This document shows positions 16,130 to 23,049 of a stretch of DNA of 25,761 bases, one piece after another. The stretch is from Bacteroidales bacterium UBA4788 (lineage in GTDB: Bacteria > Bacteroidota > Bacteroidia > Bacteroidales > VadinHA17), in the NCBI GenBank assembly GCA_002402965.1, contig DHGW01000086.1:21720-47480 (forward strand), given 5' to 3'. The translations under genes and the position numbers were made by a program. The notes below the pieces were generated by a model. The model was given only the letters and a program-made list of their open reading frames with translations, was not told the DNA's origin and ran no database searches. Each line of letters opens with the position of its first letter. Within the stretch, counting starts at the first letter, position 1.

Positions 16130-16145
16130 CAGAAATTCATTTCTG
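16130..16145. promoter_or_regulatory. Inverted repeat in the divergent promoter region, possible operator
   Basis: CAGAAATTCATTTCTG is an inverted repeat with perfect 6-bp arms around a 4-bp centre. It lies 15 bp upstream of the bTHX -7 box, where a -33 element would be (TTTCTG is a weak match), and 49 bp upstream of the deacetylase-like box on the other strand. Its position suits an operator or an activator site acting on one or both genes, but no cognate regulator is recognised. Confidence 0.35.
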
Positions 16146-16160
16146 AGTACTAAATTTTAC

Positions 16161-16168
16161 TACTTTTG
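16161..16168 (+). promoter_or_regulatory. -7 promoter box for the bTHX gene
   Basis: TACTTTTG is an exact match to the Bacteroidota -7 consensus TAnnTTTG. It ends 43 nt before the ATG at 16212, leaving an AT-rich leader of about 35-40 nt. The -33 region coincides with the inverted repeat at 16130-16145. Confidence 0.55.
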
Positions 16169-16211
16169 TTGTTTGTGCAATTTTGAGTTCACAATTAAAC
16201 TGAAATATAAT

Positions 16212-16535
16212 ATGGGCAAAGGTGACAAGAAATCAAAAAGAGGAAAGATAATCAGAGGATCCTTTGGCGTCCGCCGTAAGAGAAAGGCAAACAAGAGTGT
16301 TATTGAATCCAGGCCGAAAGGGGCAGTGAAAGAAGTTGAAAAGCCCGTCACAGCAGCCGCCGAAACCAAGACAGCGAAGCCGGTCAGGACAGCCAAGCCC
16401 AAAGCACCCGCCAAAACCGCGGCAAAGCCAGCTGCAAAAAAGACAGAGAAAGAACCCGGAGCAGTGGCTGAAAAGGCTGCCAAGCCTGCAACCAAGGCCA
16501 AAAAGCCAGCCGCTAAGAAAGAGAAGGAAGAATAG
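16212..16535 (+). CDS. Small ribosomal protein bTHX with a long Lys/Ala/Pro-rich C-terminal tail
   Basis: The first 25 residues (MGKGDKKSKRGKIIRGSFG then VRRKRK) match the bTHX family, a very small basic 30S subunit protein that in Thermus sits in a cavity of the 30S head. In Bacteroidota this core usually reads MGKGDKKTKRGKI with GSYGVRRP. Here it is followed by about 70 residues made of K, A, P, T and E, with recurring AKPA, AAKP and KKPAAKK units, resembling the tails of histone H1-like bacterial proteins and of some ribosomal proteins. The ATG at 16212 gives the family N-terminus; extending to an in-frame ATG at 16110 would add 34 unrelated residues and would start upstream of the promoter box. 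The gene ends 7 bp from the stop of the opposing ThDP enzyme. The tail probably contacts RNA or DNA, but this is inference. Confidence 0.82.
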   Translation: MGKGDKKSKRGKIIRGSFGVRRKRKANKSVIESRPKGAVKEVEKPVTAAAETKTAKPVRTAKPKAPAKTAAKPAAKKTEKEPGAVAEKAAKPATKAKKPAAKKEKEE

Positions 16536-16542
16536 TTTTAGT

Positions 16543-18225
16543 TCAGCTTCTCACAACCAGATCACTGTAAACGGAAGGGTCAACAGCCGCCTCAATGATT
16601 ACGCAGCCGTCGGAGCATAAAGACCTTCGGATGGCTGCATGCATCTCTTCCGCATTCGTGACACGCATAACCTCTGCGCCCAGGAAGCTGCCGGCGCCAA
16701 AGAGCGGACCGCTGCATACTTTTATCCCGTAAGGACTGACATTTTTCCACGACTGCTTGATCCGGATCAGGTTCAGCTCCCCGTCACTGAGCACCACGAT
16801 GATTAGCTTCAGTCCGCGCCGGCGTGCTGTCATTATCTCACCGGCATACATCATAAAACCTCCGTCGCCGGTGATGCACACCACAGGCTCCCCGTTCCCG
16901 ACCATGGCTGCAGCTACTGCCGCCGGCAGTCCAAACCCCATTGACGACCACCCGTTTGTCATGATCAGTCTGCCATTCATTACATCCCACATCTGCCCCA
17001 GCAGGTGAAGGTGCGATCCCACATCCGCAGTGACGGTGGTGCCGGCGGGAAGCTGCTCCCTCAAAACCGACAGAGCCGTGAATGGATTGAATCCTGACGT
17101 CTTTGCATTAAGACCGTTGATGATATCTTTTCTGACCTCCGCTGCCAGATCAGTCATCTCAGATGAACTCATCAGCGGAGCGAGGGTCTCAAACCATCTC
17201 CCGGGAGTTGAAACACTCTCAATGGCACCCTTTATCCTGAGGTCCGAGGTCCTGGTGTCGAAGTGAACAAGAGGCACCTCCGGCAGCCACGATTCATAGT
17301 TGTACTCCACCGGGTCATAGCCAAGCCCGATGACCAGGTCAGCAGCCTTTATCAGCCTGCCGAGCCGGTTGCTGAGAGCATGGAACAGCACTCCGGCAAA
17401 ACAGGGATGATCAGATGGGATCACACCACCGGCCATTGGGGTGACAACCACCGGAACACGGTGCTTCTCAAGGAACTTCAACAGTGCCTGCCCTGTCCCG
17501 GTGCGCATCGCTGTCAGTCCGACGGCTATCAGGGGTCTTCGTGCCGAGGCAATCAACACCCCGGCTCTCCCATGCACGCTGGCAGATACCTGCATCTTCC
17601 CTTCATCCGGCAGCCATGATCCAGGGGCAGATATTACCTGCTCCGGTCTTGCACCAGGTGCCCATTCAGGGTCAGCGCTTACCTCTTCTGATCTCCCTCC
17701 CGCGGTCTCTCCTGAGGAGGAGCTATGAAAAATCTCGCTGCCTGCCAGGTCCGATGGCAAACCGATATGGACCGGGCCGGGGTACTCCTCTTTTGCCAGC
17801 TCAAGGCTCCGGTTGATAACTTCCATGGCATTCCCGGCGCTGAGCCTGAATGTAGCCTTGGTCAGCGGGCGGAATAACGCCTGGTGGTCAATATTCATCT
17901 GCGCTGTCCGGCCAAGCCATTCATCAGGCAACTCAGAAGTCAGGGCAATCACCGGCGAACGGTCAAGCAGGGCTCCGCCCACTCCGGAGGCAAGATTCAC
18001 CGCACCGGGACCGAATGTGGCATGGCAAACACCAGGCACCCCCGTCAGCCTGGCGGTAACATCGGCCATCACAGCCGCAGAGGCCTCATGACCTGTCAGG
18101 ACAAACTCTATCCCGGCCCTCCTGAAGGCTTCCATGTAGGGAATCGAAGGTCCCCCTGGAATCCCGAAAAACATCTTCACACCCTCCTTTCGGAGTCGCT
18201 CTGCAATAAACTCTTCAATCTTCAT
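16543..18225 (-). CDS. Thiamine-diphosphate-dependent enzyme, acetolactate-synthase-like
   Basis: This 560-residue protein has the three domains of the IlvB/POX-type ThDP enzymes. The N-terminal PYR domain carries the activating Glu47 (TGHEASAAVMADVTARLTG) and GPGAVNLASGVGGALLDRSP. The middle domain starts near residue 220. The C-terminal PP domain has TNGWSSMGFGLPAAVAAA and the cofactor motif GDG at 453-455. The usual NN that ends this motif is Ser480-Asp481 (VVLSDGELNLI), as in several non-AHAS members where Asp is the magnesium ligand. A low-complexity linker of about 60 residues (162-220, rich in S, G, E and A) separates the first two domains and is longer than usual. No IlvN regulatory subunit or branched-chain pathway genes are nearby, so I do not call it acetolactate synthase; decarboxylase, carboligase or sulfoacetaldehyde-type activities are equally possible. 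GGAGG lies 8 nt before the ATG, stronger than most sites here. Confidence 0.82.
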   Translation of the reverse strand: MKIEEFIAERLRKEGVKMFFGIPGGPSIPYMEAFRRAGIEFVLTGHEASAAVMADVTARLTGVPGVCHATFGPGAVNLASGVGGALLDRSPVIALTSELPDEWLGRTAQMNIDHQALFRPLTKATFRLSAGNAMEVINRSLELAKEEYPGPVHIGLPSDLAGSEIFHSSSSGETAGGRSEEVSADPEWAPGARPEQVISAPGSWLPDEGKMQVSASVHGRAGVLIASARRPLIAVGLTAMRTGTGQALLKFLEKHRVPVVVTPMAGGVIPSDHPCFAGVLFHALSNRLGRLIKAADLVIGLGYDPVEYNYESWLPEVPLVHFDTRTSDLRIKGAIESVSTPGRWFETLAPLMSSSEMTDLAAEVRKDIINGLNAKTSGFNPFTALSVLREQLPAGTTVTADVGSHLHLLGQMWDVMNGRLIMTNGWSSMGFGLPAAVAAAMVGNGEPVVCITGDGGFMMYAGEIMTARRRGLKLIIVVLSDGELNLIRIKQSWKNVSPYGIKVCSGPLFGAGSFLGAEVMRVTNAEEMHAAIRRSLCSDGCVIIEAAVDPSVYSDLVVRS

Positions 18226-18306
18226 AAACCATCCTCCCCGGGCTCTACCTGTTCCTTAATAAATGTGAAAGTCCGGTAAAATAAGCCATAAAACATAGAA
18301 AAAGTG

Positions 18307-18337
18307 TTTAAAATACACGCAATTTATTTTAACTATG
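18307..18337 (+). promoter_or_regulatory. Weak candidate promoter for the S9 peptidase gene
   Basis: TTTA at 18307-18310 and TAACTATG at 18330-18337 are separated by 19 bp. They resemble the Bacteroidota TTTG and TAnnTTTG elements with one mismatch each, and end 23 nt before the ATG. The gap 18226-18360 between the divergent genes holds nothing else that I recognise. Confidence 0.25.
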
Positions 18338-18360
18338 CATAAAATTAAAACAGTCCGGCA

Positions 18361-20628
18361 ATGAACAAAGCATTTGCATACGGTTTATTTTCTTTCCTGC
18401 TCGCCTGCATGGTCACTCTGACTGCCGGCGCACAGGGTACTGAAAAGGATTACGAAAGAGCCAACGGTCTTGACAGGCAGCTGTCAGGGAAGGTATGGCA
18501 CAATGACATCAGGCCTTCATGGATAGGCAAGACGGATCTCCTGGTCTTTGAGGACAGGACCGCTGAAGGGAAGAATTACATACTTGCTGACCCGGCAAAG
18601 AAGACCCTGAAGAAAGCATTTGATGCAGTGAAGCTGGCTGAATCTCTTGGCAAGGTCACAGGGGACACCATCAAGGCAGCTGATCTTCCGGTAAGGAACC
18701 TGGTTATTGCCGATGACCTTAAAACGATGACCTTCGAATATTCAGGTTGGGTTTACAAATGTGACCTTAAAAAATATGCAGTAACAAAGGAAAGGGAGAC
18801 CAGGCGTCCATATACATGGGGAGGAGACGGAAACAGGTGGCCATGGGGATTCCGCAACGAGCTCATTGGCAGACCTGATACCTCGCCTGACAAAAAAATG
18901 ACCGCCTTCATTCGCGATTACAACCTGTGGATAAGGAATCTTGAGGAAAAGAAGGAATATCAGCTGAGCTGCGACGGCGGGATAGGAAAGTACTATTCGG
19001 CATCCGTTGAGTGGTCGCCTGATTCGAGGAAGATCATGGCATACCTGGTAATTCCTGCCGAGAAGCACATGATCACGTATGTTGAATCATCGCCTGAAGG
19101 CCAGGTGCAGCCGAAAAGCTACTCCTACGAATACCCAAAGCCGGGCGATGCCGTCCCTCAGTATTTTCCGCAGATTTTTGACGTCGCCGAAAGGAAACAT
19201 ATAGTGGTTGACGAGACAATGATACCCAACCAGTACAGTCTGAACAACTTCCGCTGGGACTCCCTTGGCAGCTTCCTGACATTTGAATACAACAAGCGCG
19301 GCCACCAGGTATACAGGGTCATGCGAATCGACGCCGCAACCGGTAAAATGAGCGTGATAATTGACGAACAGTCACCTACATTCATAGATTACAGCGGAAA
19401 GCGCTACAGGTACGATGTGAAGTCTACCGGTGAGATTATCTGGGCCTCGGAGCGTGACGGATGGAACCACCTGTGGCTGTATGACGGTGCAACCGGGAAG
19501 GTGAAGAACCAGGTCACAAGCGGCGAATGGCTTGTCAGGGGTGTAGTGAGCGTTGACGAGAAAGAGCGGAATATAATCTTCAGGGCTTCAGGCCGCGAGA
19601 AGGGTGACCCCTATCTTATTCATTATTACAGGATAGGGTTTGACGGCTCAGGGCTCACACATCTGACTCCGGCCGACGGAAATCATGATGCCCTTTTCTC
19701 GGCTGACGGAAAGTACTTCATTGACACATGGTCCAGGGTTGACCTGCCTCCCGTATCCGTTGTGCGGAACAGTTCAGACGGCAGCGAGGTGATGAAACTT
19801 GCTGAGGCCGATGTGAAAGACCTGCTGGCTACAGGATGGCAATACCCCGAGGTATTCACTGCCAAAGGACGTGACGGCGTAACGGACATCTGGGGAGTTA
19901 TCATCAGGCCTCTCAACTTTGATCCGTTCCGCAAGTACCCGGTGATTGAGAACATTTATGCCGGCCCGCACAGCAGCTTCGTTCCCAAATCGTTCCGTAC
20001 CACCTTCAGCAATATGAACTCCCTCGCCGAGCTTGGATTCATTGTGGTGCAGATTGACGGGATGGGCACCTCAAACAGATCGAAGAAGTTCCATGACATC
20101 GCATGGAAGAATATAAAGGATGCAGGATTCCCTGACAGGATCCTCTGGATGCAGGCTGCCGCCGAAAAGTATCCTTACCTGGGTATTGACAGGGTGGGCG
20201 TCTACGGGACATCGGCCGGAGGGCAGAACTCAGCCGGCGCGCTGCTGTTCCACCCTGAATTCTATGACGTTGCCGTATCTTCATGCGGATGTCATGATAA
20301 CAGGATGGACAAGATCTGGTGGAACGAGCAGTGGATGGGATGGCCTGTTGACCAGAGTTACATCGAGTCGTCAAACGTTGAGAACGCAGGGAAGCTGAAA
20401 GGCAAACTTCTGCTCATCAACGGCGAGATGGACAATAATGTCGACCCTGCCTCCACAACGCAGCTTGTCAATGCCCTCATCAAGGCAGGGAAGGATTTCG
20501 ACTACCTGCTGGTGCCCGGAATGCAGCACAGCAGCGGGGGAGCATACGGGGAAAGGCGAAGGATGGATTTCTTCGTGGAACATCTGCTTGGTGTGAAACC
20601 GCCTGACTGGAATACGAAGGAAAAATAA
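18361..20628 (+). CDS. S9 family serine peptidase with DPP IV-type propeller
   Basis: This 755-residue exported peptidase has a signal peptide (MNKAFAYGLFSFLLACMVTL, cleavage near TAGAQ), a beta-propeller of about residues 90-500 and a C-terminal alpha/beta-hydrolase domain. The triad is Ser618 (GVYGTSAGGQNS), Asp691 (INGEMDNNVDP) and His723 (VPGMQHSSGG); the 73- and 32-residue spacings are close to those of human DPP IV (78 and 32). Propeller repeats are visible as VEWSPDSRKIMAYLV and HDALFSADGKYFIDTWS. The region that in true DPP IV carries the N-G-x2-DWVYEEE double-Glu motif, which anchors the substrate N-terminus, reads GIGKYYSASVEWSPDS here, so the Glu pair is missing and dipeptidyl specificity should not be assumed. 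It probably acts on oligopeptides in the periplasm. The EamA permease follows after 33 bp and is probably co-transcribed. Confidence 0.92.
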   Translation: MNKAFAYGLFSFLLACMVTLTAGAQGTEKDYERANGLDRQLSGKVWHNDIRPSWIGKTDLLVFEDRTAEGKNYILADPAKKTLKKAFDAVKLAESLGKVTGDTIKAADLPVRNLVIADDLKTMTFEYSGWVYKCDLKKYAVTKERETRRPYTWGGDGNRWPWGFRNELIGRPDTSPDKKMTAFIRDYNLWIRNLEEKKEYQLSCDGGIGKYYSASVEWSPDSRKIMAYLVIPAEKHMITYVESSPEGQVQPKSYSYEYPKPGDAVPQYFPQIFDVAERKHIVVDETMIPNQYSLNNFRWDSLGSFLTFEYNKRGHQVYRVMRIDAATGKMSVIIDEQSPTFIDYSGKRYRYDVKSTGEIIWASERDGWNHLWLYDGATGKVKNQVTSGEWLVRGVVSVDEKERNIIFRASGREKGDPYLIHYYRIGFDGSGLTHLTPADGNHDALFSADGKYFIDTWSRVDLPPVSVVRNSSDGSEVMKLAEADVKDLLATGWQYPEVFTAKGRDGVTDIWGVIIRPLNFDPFRKYPVIENIYAGPHSSFVPKSFRTTFSNMNSLAELGFIVVQIDGMGTSNRSKKFHDIAWKNIKDAGFPDRILWMQAAAEKYPYLGIDRVGVYGTSAGGQNSAGALLFHPEFYDVAVSSCGCHDNRMDKIWWNEQWMGWPVDQSYIESSNVENAGKLKGKLLLINGEMDNNVDPASTTQLVNALIKAGKDFDYLLVPGMQHSSGGAYGERRRMDFFVEHLLGVKPPDWNTKEK

Positions 20629-20661
20629 AAAAAGCAATATTTGCAGTCTTATCTGTTTCAG

Positions 20662-21606
20662 ATGGCTGACCGACATACAAACACCATTATCTGGGCAATA
20701 ATTACCTGCCTGATGTGGTCTACAGCGTATCCCTTCATCAAGGTAGGACTGCAATATTCAACACCACTTCATTTCGCAGGCACCCGGTTTATCCTGTCCG
20801 GACTGATGATTCTCCCGTTCACCGTCAGGCCACGTGAATATATCCGGATGATTGTCAGGAACCGGAGCCTGGCAATATGGGTCACCATACTCCAGACACT
20901 GATCAACTATATCCTGTTCTATATCGGTATGGACCGCGTTCCCGGCGCTCTGGGTGCAGTCATCGTGGGATCGCAGCCCTTCGTGACGGCTATCGTTTCA
21001 AGGATAATGATCAAGGAGGAGCGGTTCACCCGTGCCAAAGTAATCACAATATTCCTCGGCCTCGCCGGCATAGTGCTCGTGAGCGTCGGGAGGCAGGGGT
21101 TCCATTTCGGCCTCCCTGGCGAGGTGGCCGGAATAATCATGATCTTCATCGCCAACATCTCCACCGCAACAAGCAATGTACTTGTATCCAAGAATGGGAA
21201 AAACATGAATCCGCTGGTGCTGAGCTCATTCTCCCTGTTCACTGGCGGAGCAATCATGTTTTTTATATCCTTTCTTTTTGAGGATGTGCCGTCAAAACCC
21301 GATTTCCCCGTCACCTACTGGCTGGTGCTTGCCTGGCTCTCCTTCATGTCAGCCTTTACTTTCTCCAAATGGTATGTGCTTCTGAAGCGACCAGAGGTGA
21401 AGGTAAGCGAGCTCAACCTGTGGAAATTCATCATACCGGTGTTTGGCGCCATACTGAGCTGGATGATTGTGCCTGGAGAGCATGCCGACTGGGTAACAGT
21501 AGCCGGAATTGTCATAATCTCCCTGTCCCTGATATGGTTCTTCGGGCACAAAGGCAGCCGCGAGCGAAGGGTTGATGAAGTCCCCGCCGGACCAATGGCA
21601 AAGTAG
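20662..21606 (+). CDS. EamA/DMT superfamily inner-membrane permease
   Basis: This 314-residue protein has ten predicted hydrophobic helices in two EamA repeats, the usual layout of the drug/metabolite transporter superfamily. The first repeat begins IIWAIITCLMWSTAYPFIKV and includes FAGTRFILSGLMILPF and the TM4-TM5 region VPGALGAVIVGSQPFVTAIV. The second begins at GEVAGIIMIFIANISTATSN and ends with AGIVIISLSLIWFF. The tail is short and basic. The ATG at 20662 gives the normal EamA N-terminus (MADRHTNTIIW); a TTG at 20641 in the same frame would add seven residues and is less likely. It follows the S9 peptidase by 33 bp, so export or uptake of a peptidase product such as an amino acid is possible, but the substrate is unknown. 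It converges on the MFS gene. Confidence 0.9.
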   Translation: MADRHTNTIIWAIITCLMWSTAYPFIKVGLQYSTPLHFAGTRFILSGLMILPFTVRPREYIRMIVRNRSLAIWVTILQTLINYILFYIGMDRVPGALGAVIVGSQPFVTAIVSRIMIKEERFTRAKVITIFLGLAGIVLVSVGRQGFHFGLPGEVAGIIMIFIANISTATSNVLVSKNGKNMNPLVLSSFSLFTGGAIMFFISFLFEDVPSKPDFPVTYWLVLAWLSFMSAFTFSKWYVLLKRPEVKVSELNLWKFIIPVFGAILSWMIVPGEHADWVTVAGIVIISLSLIWFFGHKGSRERRVDEVPAGPMAK

Positions 21607-21635
21607 TCCATAGTCCGCTGTCAGTAGTCGTATCA

Positions 21636-21656
21636 GGCAATAGGCAATAGGCAGTA
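21636..21656. repeat. Three tandem 7-bp units in the EamA-MFS gap
   Basis: Three units of GGCAATA, GGCAATA and GGCAGTA lie in tandem. The flanks contain related TAGTCC, CAGTAGTC and GCAGTAG words between 21603 and 21658. The block is non-coding and lies between convergent genes. It resembles short degenerate intergenic repeat runs I have seen in Bacteroidales genomes, though this is from memory. Confidence 0.6.
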
Positions 21657-21663
21657 GTGTTGG

Positions 21664-21693
21664 CAATGTTAGCCCGTAGGGCCTAAAGCATTG
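21664..21693. terminator. Imperfect hairpin between convergent genes, possible bidirectional terminator or dispersed repeat
   Basis: The arms CAATG-TTAG-CCC and GGG-CTAA-CATTG pair fully, with a GTA loop, one bulged C and one AG bulge, giving a 12-bp stem. It is placed 58 bp after the EamA stop and 103 bp after the MFS stop. Neither side is followed by a T-tract, so intrinsic termination is uncertain, and it could instead be a REP-like element. Confidence 0.35.
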
Positions 21694-21795
21694 TAGAACA
21701 TGGACACCCATAATTAATTTGACCATTAAGAATTGCAGAACAAGATATAGGAAGTAACCTGCTGACTGACTGCAGACTGAAGAGCTCAGACTTCA

Positions 21796-23007
21796 CTATC
21801 GCCTGCTGCCTGGTTCCGGTTGACTCTTACCTCCGCCCGAAATAATAAAAATAATCATCAGTATTGCGGCCAGCAGAGCCATCGCCGCCCCGAACCTGAA
21901 AGGGATGCTTGAGTTGACCCTGTCATAGAGAATGCCTGCAATCAGGCTCGCAGGCAACAGGGTTATGCCCAACAATGCATTATAGATGCCAAGGCCTGTT
22001 CCACGCTTGTTCCTGTCGACTATGTCCGTGACAAAAGCCTTCTGAATACCGTCTGTAGCAGCGGAATAGAGACCGTACAGGGCAAAAAGCAATGTTATTG
22101 CAGTTGTATCGGATGTCCTGCCAAACCAGTAGTATACAAGGGTATAAATAAGGAATCCGGCTACAAGTATTTTCTCCTTCCCCACCCTGTCGGAGAGAGA
22201 GCCCAGCGGTATTGCGGCAATGACTGCTACAGTATTTGTAATCAGATAGACCAACGGGATGAATGTGACCTTTATCCCGGCCTCGTTAGCCTTAACCAGC
22301 AGGAGGGCATCGGTAGAGTTCCCCAGGGTGAAGATGAAGATGATCCCCAGAAAGAGGTAATATCTTTTTGAAAAGTCCCTGAACCGGAACTTCTGAAAGA
22401 GTTCAGCCTTGCTTTTCCTTACCTCCCTTATTCCGAAGATAATAACGAATATGCCCAGCATAGCAGGGATCCCAGCCAGTATGAAGATAAGCCTGTAGTT
22501 GTCCGGAAAGAGACTAAGAAGTCCAAACGCCAGCAGCGGCCCGGCAATGGCACCGCTGTTGTCCATTGCTTTCTGAAGACCGAAACTCCTGCCTGTCTCG
22601 TTGTTTGTTACCGATCCGGCAATGAGACTGTCGCGGGGAGCTGTCCTGATTCCCTTCCCAAACCTTTCGGCAAATCGAAGGATCAGTACATGCATCGGGG
22701 AGACTACGAAGGCATACAGCGGCAGGATGACGGCTGAGAGGGCATAGCCAATCAGCATGAAGGGCTTGTTTTTCCCGATTTTGTCACTCCAGAAGCCTGA
22801 CAGCGCCTTGATAAGGGAGGCAGTGCTTTCAGCCACGCCCTCGATAAGCCCGAGACTTGCCTTTGATGCACCAATCGACATGAGGAACATCGGCATGACC
22901 GAGTAGATCATCTTGACCGATGTGTCGGTAAGGAAACTGGTAAGGCCGGTAAAAAGTATGTTCCGGGGATACCCTAAGACCTTCCTGTCTACAGTCTTGT
23001 ATGTCAT
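21796..23007 (-). CDS. Major facilitator superfamily (MFS) transporter
   Basis: This 403-residue protein has about twelve hydrophobic helices in two halves. The loop between TM2 and TM3 carries the MFS motif A-like sequence GFWSDKIGKNKP, and the second half repeats it as PLGSLSDRVGKEK. RFAERFGKGIRTAPRDSLIAGS after TM4 is a well conserved block in a Bacteroidota/Proteobacteria MFS group usually annotated only as MFS transporter. Charged or polar residues in TM1 (GLTSFLTDTSVKMIYSVMPM) suggest proton coupling. A GAGG purine block lies about 9 nt before the ATG. The gene begins 42 nt after the stop of the Ca2+-type ATPase and probably shares its transcript. The substrate cannot be stated. Confidence 0.88.
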   Translation of the reverse strand: MTYKTVDRKVLGYPRNILFTGLTSFLTDTSVKMIYSVMPMFLMSIGASKASLGLIEGVAESTASLIKALSGFWSDKIGKNKPFMLIGYALSAVILPLYAFVVSPMHVLILRFAERFGKGIRTAPRDSLIAGSVTNNETGRSFGLQKAMDNSGAIAGPLLAFGLLSLFPDNYRLIFILAGIPAMLGIFVIIFGIREVRKSKAELFQKFRFRDFSKRYYLFLGIIFIFTLGNSTDALLLVKANEAGIKVTFIPLVYLITNTVAVIAAIPLGSLSDRVGKEKILVAGFLIYTLVYYWFGRTSDTTAITLLFALYGLYSAATDGIQKAFVTDIVDRNKRGTGLGIYNALLGITLLPASLIAGILYDRVNSSIPFRFGAAMALLAAILMIIFIISGGGKSQPEPGSRR

Positions 23008-23049
23008 TCTATCCTCAATCAGATGAAAGGAGCCCCGTTTTTCCCGAGG

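Noticed and set aside
16110..16211. 34-residue N-terminal extension of bTHX
   Set aside because: It would start upstream of the promoter box and precede the exact family N-terminus MGKGDKK.
20641..20661. TTG start adding seven residues to the EamA permease
   Set aside because: The ATG at 20662 gives the normal permease N-terminus and needs no rare start codon.
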